Shown here in pieces: positions 1 to 6,278 of a stretch of 6,389 nt of DNA. The DNA comes from Desulfobulbus sp. Its GTDB lineage: Bacteria > Desulfobacterota > Desulfobulbia > Desulfobulbales > Desulfobulbaceae. The notes under the pieces were generated by a model, which worked only from the letters and a program-made list of their open reading frames with translations, ran no database searches and was not told where the DNA came from. The translations under genes were made by a program, and so were the position numbers. Position 1 is the stretch's first letter, and each line of letters begins with the position of its first letter. The stretch spans positions 1-6,389 of the forward strand of contig JAQUEZ010000319.1 of assembly GCA_028684915.1 (NCBI GenBank), in the 5' to 3' direction.

Positions 1-186
1 GCAGGCAGCGAGCAGGCGGTATTCTCCCATCGGGTTCAACTCAAACAGGGCCACAATCCGTGCGCCGATTATTTCCCGGATCTGCACGGTGATACGCTCG
101 GAACATTTGCCGATATCCGAGGCATAGTTCAGGATATTAACAAGCATATCATTCTGCAGAGTCAGGAGAAGCATATTAGGCTTCAT
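1..186 (-). CDS. Partial N-terminus of probable GAF-domain sensor protein
   Basis: This reading frame starts at ATG 186-184 and runs off the left edge, leaving about 62 residues. It begins MKPNMLLLTLQNDMLVNILN and continues with a segment reading CSERITVQIREIIGARIVAL (residues 27-46). A helix followed by QIRE-hhGAR-hVAL-F is how the first helix and strand of many GAF domains look in bacterial sensor kinases and regulators, so I read this as the start of a GAF-domain sensor. No kinase or effector domain is visible, so the output is unknown. The start overlaps the end of the DUF1638-type gene by 11 bases. A second in-frame ATG at 174-172 follows that gene's TAA directly (TAATATG) and could be the real start; neither has a strong Shine-Dalgarno site. 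The overlap makes this the fourth gene of the corrinoid operon. By analogy with sensor kinases found beside corrinoid methyltransferases in methanogens, it may control the module. The domain call rests on a short stretch and is moderate at best. Confidence 0.5.
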   Translation of the reverse strand, partial: MKPNMLLLTLQNDMLVNILNYASDIGKCSERITVQIREIIGARIVALFELNPMGEYRLLAAC

Positions 187-772
187 GAGCATCTCGTGTC
201 TGTAGATGTTCTATTGCTAGACGGACATTCTGGTGCAGATTATTGAGCGTGACAGCGAGAACATCCACCGGCATGCCGAAATAGTCTGCAATCTCTTTCA
301 AGGATTTTTCCGGCGCTGGGATGAGTCCGGTGTCCAGGTAGACAAGCCGCCGTTGGCTCTCCCGCATGAACTCACGGGCCAACGACTGGTCAGAGAACCC
401 CAATTCATTGATAAAGACTTCCCGCCAGCGCTCGGTCCATTCGGGAAGAAACAGGAAGACCTTCTGATTACGGAAGGAGCGGTACGTTTCCCACCCCAGA
501 AGGAGTTCACCGCAGTTGACGGCGCTGGTCCGTATACAGTGCGGTCTCCGGGCAGTCTCAAGCATGTGGGCGTGGCAGTCGCCATAGACCAGCAGGCAAT
601 CACTATTCGGCCTGACAGCTAAAGCCGCGTCAATGGTTAGGCGTAGTTTTTCAGGATGCATGTGGAGCATGGAATCGAGAAAAACCAGCTCCGCATCCGG
701 GTGTTGCCGCAAGGCAAAGGCCTCGAGTTCCCGGCGCAGGACCGAACAGCAGATGATTGATAGAGTCCTCAT
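176..772 (-). CDS. DUF1638-type protein in corrinoid operon
   Basis: A 198-residue soluble protein with no signal peptide or membrane segment. It matches my memory of the DUF1638 family: an N-terminal strand with cysteines (MRTLSIICCSVLRRELEAF, C8 and C9), a central YGDCHAH block (Y63-H69), and a SAVNCGELLLG block (residues 83-93) corresponding to the family's usual DC-x-LLLG. Cys66, His67, His69, Cys79 and Cys87 are grouped and could bind a metal or cofactor, but that is inference. Family biochemistry is not known to me; members are often seen beside UroD-like methyltransferases and corrinoid proteins, as here. The ATG shares an ATGA overlap with the TGA of the methyltransferase-like gene and has GGAG five bases upstream (778-781), so the start is well supported and translation is probably coupled. 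Length is normal for the family. A role as accessory or partner of the corrinoid proteins is likely from context only. Confidence 0.78.
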   Translation of the reverse strand: MRTLSIICCSVLRRELEAFALRQHPDAELVFLDSMLHMHPEKLRLTIDAALAVRPNSDCLLVYGDCHAHMLETARRPHCIRTSAVNCGELLLGWETYRSFRNQKVFLFLPEWTERWREVFINELGFSDQSLAREFMRESQRRLVYLDTGLIPAPEKSLKEIADYFGMPVDVLAVTLNNLHQNVRLAIEHLQTRDAHEA

Positions 773-1791
773 GCTGTCTCCGAAACTGCTCGTGCCTTCG
801 TCGAAATAGCCTGGAGCAGGGCAGGCGGAGTGTCGAAAGGCACATCAGCTCCAGAGGTGGCAAAGATGAAACAGGGGTCACCTCTCCTGTCATCGAGAAT
901 CTGGGCAACTTTGGAGAGGACAGTGTCCATCGACGTGCGTGACAGTGTAGGACCGTTCAGATTGCCCAGCAGCAGGCGGTCCGGTCCGAGGATCCTCCGG
1001 GCCTCGGCTAGGGAATCGCGATGGTCGACAGCATACGCGGCCACATTGGGTAGCGCCAGATAATCGCCAAGGGATGGGACCATCGGATTGCCGCCATGAT
1101 GGAAAACAATCGGGCCCTTCACCTCAGCCAGTGATCGGGCAAATGCAGGTAAGATCACCTCGTCGATCAGCTGCGGATAGAGGAGCTGCGGATTGGTAAA
1201 CATTGTTGGCAGAGCGATGAAATTGGCTCCATCCGCCAAGAGAGCATTGGCCAACGCCACGAAATGACAGTGGGCTTTTTCGAGAATGGCTACCGCCTTT
1301 TCTGGAGCAAAAAGCAGCGTCTCGATCCACTGGTCAATGCCCATGACCATTGCAGGCAGATCGACAGAAGCCGAGACAACCCCGCAAATCGCCCTGTCGC
1401 CCCGATATTTTCCGGCAAGAAGACGGGTACTCTCACGGAGATACAACAGGCTGGAGTGACTGTCGACATCGGGCAATGGCAGGCGGATGAAGTCATCAGC
1501 CGAGCGGACTGCCGGTTTTCTGGTGTTAGGCGGATTGTCCGGCAGGAATTTCAGTTCGCCGCCAAAGGCTTCAGCCTCAAGGGTGAGGGCAAAAGGGGAA
1601 AAAACGATGTCCGGCCGGCAAAGATCAATCACCGCCTCCTGGCCCTCGAGATAGCGTTCGGGACGGCGATAATATTCACTGAGCGGACAGCCGATCAACC
1701 TGGCGCCGTAGAGGCTGAGGGTAAGGGTGAACGGCGGCGATGGCTGCGGTTTTCCCTGCAGGGCGAGCAGCACTCGTTCAAGTGAGGTCAT
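769..1791 (-). CDS. UroD/MtaA-family methyltransferase-like protein lacking zinc cysteines
   Basis: A 340-residue protein of the uroporphyrinogen decarboxylase/MtaA/CmuA superfamily (TIM barrel, cytosolic). Characterised MtaA-type members move a methyl group from a methyl-corrinoid protein to a thiol such as coenzyme M. Family signs, numbered from the upstream ATG at 1797: TSLERVLLALQGK near the start, YYRRPERYLEGQ (42-53), a central DGANFIALP barrel strand (189-197), GPIVFHHGGNP (228-238), LLLGNLNGP (275-283) and a C-terminal SGADVPFDTP (315-324). MtaA enzymes bind zinc with H-x-C and a later Cys in a GC-D-hP motif. Here the histidine is kept (H233) but both cysteines are replaced, by Gly235 and Ala317. 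Thiol activation in the standard way is therefore doubtful. It is also unlikely to be a haem-pathway HemE, given its corrinoid-gene neighbours. I chose ATG 1791-1789 because GGAGG (1798-1802) lies six bases before it; GGAGG directly abuts the earlier ATG at 1797. It overlaps the corrinoid gene by 14 bases. Confidence 0.82.
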   Translation of the reverse strand: MTSLERVLLALQGKPQPSPPFTLTLSLYGARLIGCPLSEYYRRPERYLEGQEAVIDLCRPDIVFSPFALTLEAEAFGGELKFLPDNPPNTRKPAVRSADDFIRLPLPDVDSHSSLLYLRESTRLLAGKYRGDRAICGVVSASVDLPAMVMGIDQWIETLLFAPEKAVAILEKAHCHFVALANALLADGANFIALPTMFTNPQLLYPQLIDEVILPAFARSLAEVKGPIVFHHGGNPMVPSLGDYLALPNVAAYAVDHRDSLAEARRILGPDRLLLGNLNGPTLSRTSMDTVLSKVAQILDDRRGDPCFIFATSGADVPFDTPPALLQAISTKARAVSETA

Positions 1792-2443
1792 GCTCATCCT
1801 CCATGCCGATCAACTGGGCCATCAACCGGGGGGCATCGACAGCACTTGCAACAGTACCGTCGCCCCCCACCTCGACTACCAGTTCAGGCCTCATCTTGAA
1901 GACGGCGCCGCCAACCGCCAGCTTGATGCTCCCGGAGAGCCCCCTGTGGTCTATTTCATGACGAACATTGCGGATGTTTTTGGCGGTGGTGAGCATCATG
2001 GCCGAAACCCCGATAATTTTCGCCTCGTTGGCCACGGCCGCATCGACAAATTCCTCGGCCCGCACATCGTTACCGAGATCGATTACCCGCCAACCGGCGG
2101 TTCTGAGGAAAATTGTCACCAGTTTTCGCCCCAGCGAATGGTAGTCGTCCTCGATATTGCCCATGACCACTGGACCTTTGGTCTGGGGGACAGCCTCTTC
2201 AGCCTGAACGGCCTTGAGAAGAACATCCTCGGCAATTTTTCCCGCCATATAGCCGGCCGCAAGACTGATTTTTTCGGCGGCCCAACGTTTGCCGATCTCA
2301 TTAAGTACGGGCTCTAGAAGTTCAATGATCGTTGCTCGCCAGTGAAACCGACGGGCCCAATCCTCAAGCAGATCCATCGCTTCCTTGCGTTCACCAATGA
2401 GGATGAAATCGAGCAATCGTGTTCTGACGACTTCAATGTCCAT
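1778..2443 (-). CDS. B12-binding corrinoid protein (MtaC/MtbC-like)
   Basis: A 221-residue cytosolic corrinoid protein that would carry a cobalamin cofactor and accept or donate methyl groups on cobalt. Residues 1 to about 85 are helical and fit the cap domain of methyltransferase corrinoid proteins (LLEPVLNEIGKRWAAEKIS, residues 42-60). Residues about 91-215 form the Rossmann-like B12-binding domain. The signature D-x-H-x-x-G is present as DYHSLG (100-105), making His102 the predicted lower cobalt ligand. The usual S-x-L motif appears as S147-A-M, followed by the GG of AVGGAVF (176-182) and GGDGTVASAVDA (193-204) near the end. Length is typical for MtaC/MtbC-type proteins. The ATG at 2443 has only a weak upstream G-rich stretch (GGGG, 12 bases before). 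It is the first gene of the tight operon with the MtaA-like protein, its natural partner by family. No substrate-specific methyltransferase is adjacent, so the methyl donor is unknown. Confidence 0.87.
   Translation of the reverse strand: MDIEVVRTRLLDFILIGERKEAMDLLEDWARRFHWRATIIELLEPVLNEIGKRWAAEKISLAAGYMAGKIAEDVLLKAVQAEEAVPQTKGPVVMGNIEDDYHSLGRKLVTIFLRTAGWRVIDLGNDVRAEEFVDAAVANEAKIIGVSAMMLTTAKNIRNVRHEIDHRGLSGSIKLAVGGAVFKMRPELVVEVGGDGTVASAVDAPRLMAQLIGMEDEHDLT
1798..1802 (-). promoter_or_regulatory. Shine-Dalgarno site deciding the start of the MtaA-like gene
   Basis: GGAGG on the minus strand sits inside the last codons of the corrinoid-protein gene. It abuts the ATG at 1797-1795 with no spacer, which is too close, and lies six bases from the ATG at 1791-1789, which is ideal. 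The second ATG is therefore the better start. The location inside the upstream gene fits translational coupling. Confidence 0.7.
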
Positions 2444-2516
2444 AGGAGATACCCCATAATGATCGAGAATATTGGCGCAAAGAAAAACAGGGCGTCAAAG
2501 TTGAGGCAATTCCTGA
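2444..2516. other. Short gap between hsdR and the corrinoid operon, no terminator seen
   Basis: These 73 bases separate the hsdR stop from the corrinoid-protein start, both on the minus strand. I see no stem followed by a T-run, so hsdR transcripts may read through into the corrinoid operon. A TTGACG hexamer (2493-2498, minus strand) resembles a -35 box, but only poor -10 candidates follow at acceptable spacing. Confidence 0.5.
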
Positions 2517-5489
2517 TTATCTTCCCCTAACCTCTTTTCGAGCCTCACTCCTCCCCACCGATTGATACGTCACCCCAAATATCGTATCCCCCAACCACTT
2601 CTTGAAGGAAGGATTATCGCTGAACAACTTGAACAATTCGGTGTGATCGGACAGCAATTCGATCATCACCCGCTGTAAGGCCCGGTCGTGTTCGATACGG
2701 GCGTTTTGCTTGTCCGAGTTTTTCATCGCGTTCTGGTAGGCAGTGTCCGCGCGGACCTTGCTGGGGATTTCCTCAGCGATGACCTTGCGGATCTTGTCCC
2801 CGTCTTTCCATTCGATATTGCCGAACTGGTCGTTAAAGGCCTGAAGAATGCTGCTGAGCTGCTCCATATCCGCTTCGGGTTTGCGGCCACCACCACCACT
2901 GGTAAACGGGTCCAGTGCACCGTCCTTGTCTGCCAGGCCGATGTTCCTGGTGGTCAGCTTTTCAACCCGGTAGCTATCCATGTCGATGGCATCAAGAATG
3001 CCCTGCGACAAATCTTCCTCCTTGGGCGCCGGCAGCTTGGGCGCCAGGAAATTGAGGAAGATCGACAGCTTTTCCCACCCTGCATTGGAATACGGCAAAA
3101 TCGAGGCAAGAAATCCGTAGGTGCGGCCAAAGGCCTTGGCCTTTCCCTTGAAATCGACCTGACCGTCTTCATCCAGATCAGCGGTATAGCTTGCCACGCA
3201 GGCATCGAGGATCGGGTCCAACTGGTCGCGATCCGCCCCGCTCAAATATCGGGCCACCAGTTCATCGATCTGTTCCTGGGAATAGACCTGGTAGCCCTCC
3301 AAAGCGGCCTGAAGATCATGCAACTTGTCCGGGTCGGTTTCGTTGCTGAGAATAGTGGTGCGGTAATAGGGCTCGAACGATTTCTGGATGATGTCCGAGT
3401 CGTTGAAAAAATCGAGCACAAAGGTGTCGTACTTCTGCGGCCGGGCGCGGTTGAGCCGGGAAAGGGTCTGCACCGCCTTGATGCTGGAGAGCTTTTTGTC
3501 GACATACATGGTGTGCAGAAGCGGCTCGTCGTAGCCGGTCTGGAATTTGTCGGCCACAATCAGGAAGCGGTAAGGGTCCCCTTGGATATTGTCCGTAATC
3601 TGGCTGCTCGGAAACCCGTTCAAGGTGGCCTCGGTCACCTTGACTCCGCCATATTCATGTTCGCCGGAGAAGGCGACGATGGGCAAATAAGGGCTCTTGC
3701 GTTCTTTGAGATAGTCCCTGACCGCGTGGAAATACTGGATGGCCCGCTCGATGCCGCCGGTGATGATCATGGCCCGCGCCTTGCCGTCGATCTTCCGTTG
3801 GCCAAGCACCTGCTCGTGGAAATGATCTACCATGATCTCGGCCTTCTCCCGGATGGCGTGCTCGTGGGATTCCACGTAACGCCGGAGTTTTTTCCGCGCC
3901 TTGTTGGCGTCAAAGAGCGGATCGTCGGTCACGGTCTTGGCCAGACGGTAATAGCTCCCCACCGGGGTATAGTGTTTGAGCACATCGAGGATGAATCCTT
4001 CCTCGATGGCCTGTTTCATCGAATAGCTGTGAAAGGGGTGGTGCTGCACCGTGCCGTCGGGCTGCGGGTCGGATTCGCCGAAGATTTCCAGGGTCTTGTT
4101 CTTGGGCGTGGCGGTGAAGGCAAAATAGCTGGCGTTGGTCAGCATTTTCCGGCCTTCCATGATGGTGTTGATCTTGTCCTCGACCGTTTCCTCCTCATCT
4201 TCTCCGGAGGTTCCCAAGGCCATGTTCATTTTGGCGGCGTTGCGGCCACCCTGGCTGGAATGGGCCTCGTCGATGAGAATGGCAAAGCTGTTGCCGCGAT
4301 GTTCGTTGCCGATCTCATCGAGAATGACCGGGAATTTCTGCACCGTGGTGATGATGATTTTCTTGCCTGCCTTGAGATAGTCGCGCAGGTCGCCCGAACG
4401 TTCAGCATGGCCGACCGTGGCCGAGACCTGGGCGAACTGTTTGATGGTGTCGCGGATCTGCTTGTCCAGGATGCGACGGTCAGTGACCACAATAATGGAA
4501 TCGTACAGGTCACAGCCTTCTCGCCGCAGACTGATCAATTGATGCGCCAGCCAGGCAATGGAGTTGCTCTTGCCGCTGCCGGCGGAATGCTGAATCAGAT
4601 ACCGCCTGCCGATACCCTGGGCAGCGGCGTTTGCCAGCAGCAACCGCACCACCTGCAACTGGTGGTAACGGGGAAAAACCTGTTTTCGTTTCTTCCTGCC
4701 GGTCTTTTCGTCCTTCTCCTCTACCACCTGGGCATAATTTTCCAGGATGTCGGTCAGTCGCTCCTTGGTGAGGATCTCCTTCCACAGGTAATCGGTGGCC
4801 AGGCCATGGGGGTTGGGCGGGTTGCCGGCGCCGTCGTTGTATCCCTTATTGAAGGGGAGAAACCAGGATTGCTTGCCCTTGAGATGGGTACACATCCGCA
4901 CCTCATGGTCGTCCACGGCAAAATGGACCATGCAGCGGCCGAACTGGAAGAGCAGTTCCTTGGGGTCGCGGTCGCGCTTGTACTGTTCAACCGCGTCAGC
5001 CACGGTCTGCTTGGTGAGTTTGTTCTTCAGCTCAAAGGTGGCCACGGGCAGGCCATTGATGAAGATGGCCAGGTCAAGGGCCAGCAGGGTTTCGTTGCGA
5101 CTGTAGCGGAGTTGGCGGCTGACGCTGAAGATGTTGGCCGCGAACCGTTCCGCCGCCTTGGCATTGCCAGGGCTGGGTGCGCCGTAAAAGAGATCGATAG
5201 TGGCCGGTCCGTGTTTGATGCCGCCACGCAGCACCTCGATAACACCGCGTTTGGCGATCTCCCCCTGCAACCGATGGAGAAATTGGGTCCGCTTCGGTCC
5301 TTCCTGTCCGATGCCGAGGCTTTCCAGTGTGTCGGGCTGGGTGTTAGCGAGGAAGTGCAGCAGCTGGGCCAGGTCAACGGCGTGTTCCCGGTCGTAGTCC
5401 TTCGGGTCGCCCTGCACGTATCCGGCTTGAGCGACCAGCGATTGAACAATGAGGCTTTCCAGCCCTTTTTCCGTTGTATCTGTTTTCAT
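2517..5489 (-). CDS. hsdR: Type I restriction enzyme R subunit (HsdR)
   Basis: The motor and nuclease subunit of a type I restriction enzyme; with HsdM and HsdS it translocates unmodified DNA using ATP and cuts it. From ATG 5489 it has 990 residues, a normal full length. The N-terminal PD-(D/E)xK nuclease has D139, E153 and K155, with the same 14 and 2 residue spacing as EcoR124I HsdR, in a strand ending in FELKNK. The superfamily 2 helicase motifs follow: Walker A AGSGKS (303-308), DEAH (407-410), FTATP (458-462), VADKFQTGYD (645-654) and QTLSRLNR (674-681). The remaining about 300 residues form the helical C-terminal part that contacts the methylase core. All key residues are intact, so it looks functional. 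I chose ATG 5489 because AGGG lies seven bases upstream (5497-5500) and the protein then starts MKTDTTEKGLESL, a common HsdR beginning. An in-frame GTG at 5528 (GGAG 10 bases upstream) would add 13 residues. The gene lies downstream of hsdS. Confidence 0.96.
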   Translation of the reverse strand: MKTDTTEKGLESLIVQSLVAQAGYVQGDPKDYDREHAVDLAQLLHFLANTQPDTLESLGIGQEGPKRTQFLHRLQGEIAKRGVIEVLRGGIKHGPATIDLFYGAPSPGNAKAAERFAANIFSVSRQLRYSRNETLLALDLAIFINGLPVATFELKNKLTKQTVADAVEQYKRDRDPKELLFQFGRCMVHFAVDDHEVRMCTHLKGKQSWFLPFNKGYNDGAGNPPNPHGLATDYLWKEILTKERLTDILENYAQVVEEKDEKTGRKKRKQVFPRYHQLQVVRLLLANAAAQGIGRRYLIQHSAGSGKSNSIAWLAHQLISLRREGCDLYDSIIVVTDRRILDKQIRDTIKQFAQVSATVGHAERSGDLRDYLKAGKKIIITTVQKFPVILDEIGNEHRGNSFAILIDEAHSSQGGRNAAKMNMALGTSGEDEEETVEDKINTIMEGRKMLTNASYFAFTATPKNKTLEIFGESDPQPDGTVQHHPFHSYSMKQAIEEGFILDVLKHYTPVGSYYRLAKTVTDDPLFDANKARKKLRRYVESHEHAIREKAEIMVDHFHEQVLGQRKIDGKARAMIITGGIERAIQYFHAVRDYLKERKSPYLPIVAFSGEHEYGGVKVTEATLNGFPSSQITDNIQGDPYRFLIVADKFQTGYDEPLLHTMYVDKKLSSIKAVQTLSRLNRARPQKYDTFVLDFFNDSDIIQKSFEPYYRTTILSNETDPDKLHDLQAALEGYQVYSQEQIDELVARYLSGADRDQLDPILDACVASYTADLDEDGQVDFKGKAKAFGRTYGFLASILPYSNAGWEKLSIFLNFLAPKLPAPKEEDLSQGILDAIDMDSYRVEKLTTRNIGLADKDGALDPFTSGGGGRKPEADMEQLSSILQAFNDQFGNIEWKDGDKIRKVIAEEIPSKVRADTAYQNAMKNSDKQNARIEHDRALQRVMIELLSDHTELFKLFSDNPSFKKWLGDTIFGVTYQSVGRSEARKEVRGR

Positions 5490-5536
5490 ATCATCGCCCT
5501 GATCGCCTTGTGCAACTGGTGGTTGCACACCTTATT

Positions 5537-5559
5537 TTCTCCAGCCTGTGGTTGGAGAA
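5537..5559. repeat. Inverted repeat (7-base arms, 9-base loop) before hsdR
   Basis: TTCTCCA (5537-5543) and TGGAGAA (5553-5559) are perfect reverse complements around a nine-base loop. In the minus-strand transcript one arm contains the GGAG that could serve the GTG start at 5528, so folding could hide that site. No T-run follows, so it is not a classical terminator. Confidence 0.6.
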
Positions 5560-5562
5560 TTT

Positions 5563-5581
5563 CTCGCACCGGCGGTGCGAG
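5563..5581. repeat. Perfect 8-base hairpin in the hsdS-hsdR spacer
   Basis: CTCGCACC (5563-5570) and GGTGCGAG (5574-5581) pair perfectly around a three-base loop, giving a strong G+C-rich stem. It lies three bases from the previous inverted repeat. It has no T-run on either strand, so a role in mRNA stability, processing or as a repeated palindrome is more likely than simple termination. Confidence 0.7.
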
Positions 5582-5627
5582 TTCTGTGACGTGCCTTTTG
5601 CCTTGGCGGTAATCACAGGTTGACAGC

Positions 5628-6278
5628 TCACTCCCCGGCCTTCAGATCCTCATCAGCATCGAGCAGGTCATCGGCATCGGCGGTGTCTTCATCGTGCAGG
5701 GGCGAATACTCATTCGTCCCTGCTTCCTCGGCAACCTCTGGTACTTCGATGCCGCGCACATCCACCTGGCCGGTGACCACATCGGCAATCAGGCGGGTGC
5801 GGTATTCGCGCATCAGTTCGATTTCGCGTTGGGTGCGGGTGATGGCTTGGTCAATAACCTGTGATTCATCTTGAATATATTTGACAATTACATCCTGCTC
5901 TGACCTTGGCGGCAGCAATACTGGATAGCTTTTTACATCATCAAGCGACAAGCCATCTTTTGTTCCGCCATAAAGGTTGACCTGCCCGTGAAACTGTCCA
6001 ACGTTTGACAATAGAACATATCCAAGCCATCTCGAATTTATGATATTGCTAAGTGGAGAGCAGCGAGCAACATGTTGACTAACATACGCGGTTTCAAATT
6101 TATCCGGCACCACGGCTATTGAACCGATATATGCGGTAATTGATACAAGTATGTCTCCTGGTTGCGCAAGAGTTCTCTGTATTTCTGATGTGTTTGGTAA
6201 GTTGAGTCGAACCACATTGTCGAATCTCAAATCAAGAGAGGTGCGACATAGGTTGGCAATTCTTATTAACCAGTGCAT
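5628..6278 (-). CDS. hsdS: 5'-truncated type I specificity subunit (HsdS remnant)
   Basis: HsdS determines the DNA sequence recognised by a type I system and normally has two target-recognition domains and two conserved helical spacers, about 380-450 residues. This frame has at most 216. It holds most of one recognition domain, including GDILVSITAYIGSIAVVPD (41-59) and AYVSQHVA (64-71), then YGGTKDGLSLDDVKSYPVLL (103-122), the PPRSEQ motif (124-128) and the C-terminal coiled-coil spacer ending MREYRTRLIADVVTGQVDVR (156-175). The other recognition domain, the central spacer and the first part of this domain are absent. HsdS similarity begins almost at the first codon (LIRIANL, 4-10), and a TGA lies in frame two codons before the ATG with no good ribosome site. 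The ATG is therefore probably not a native start and this is likely a pseudogene or a rearranged half-gene. An acidic tail (176-216) follows the last spacer. The recognition-domain DNA is lower in G+C than its surroundings, as is usual for exchanged domains. Confidence 0.85.
   Translation of the reverse strand: MHWLIRIANLCRTSLDLRFDNVVRLNLPNTSEIQRTLAQPGDILVSITAYIGSIAVVPDKFETAYVSQHVARCSPLSNIINSRWLGYVLLSNVGQFHGQVNLYGGTKDGLSLDDVKSYPVLLPPRSEQDVIVKYIQDESQVIDQAITRTQREIELMREYRTRLIADVVTGQVDVRGIEVPEVAEEAGTNEYSPLHDEDTADADDLLDADEDLKAGE

Noticed and set aside
769..1791. Annotation as HemE uroporphyrinogen decarboxylase
   Set aside because: The corrinoid-protein and DUF1638 neighbours and the MtaA-like H-x-(C) and G-(C)-D-V-P motif positions point to the methyltransferase branch of the superfamily.
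1264..2317. Plus-strand frames opposite the MtaA-like and corrinoid genes
   Set aside because: They mirror well-supported minus-strand genes, have no family motifs and no convincing ribosome sites.
2468..2498. Possible promoter for the corrinoid operon (TTGACG with AATATT, minus strand)
   Set aside because: The -35 match is good, but the -10 matches only four of six bases with a 19-base spacer, too weak to list as a promoter.
5555..5565. GAGAA-T-TTCTC palindrome between the two hairpins
   Set aside because: A one-base loop cannot form an RNA hairpin, and its arms are part of the neighbouring inverted repeats, so it is not counted separately.
2688..5612. Very long plus-strand open frame (974 codons) opposite hsdR
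   Set aside because: It is antisense to an intact hsdR with all nuclease and helicase motifs. Its translation shows no recognisable domain, and the long opening is explained by codon bias of the real gene.
5584..5618. CTGTGA/TCACAG inverted repeat in the hsdS-hsdR spacer
   Set aside because: Only six pairs around a 23-base loop with no supporting inner stem; likely chance. It resembles half of a CRP-like site but lacks the right spacing.
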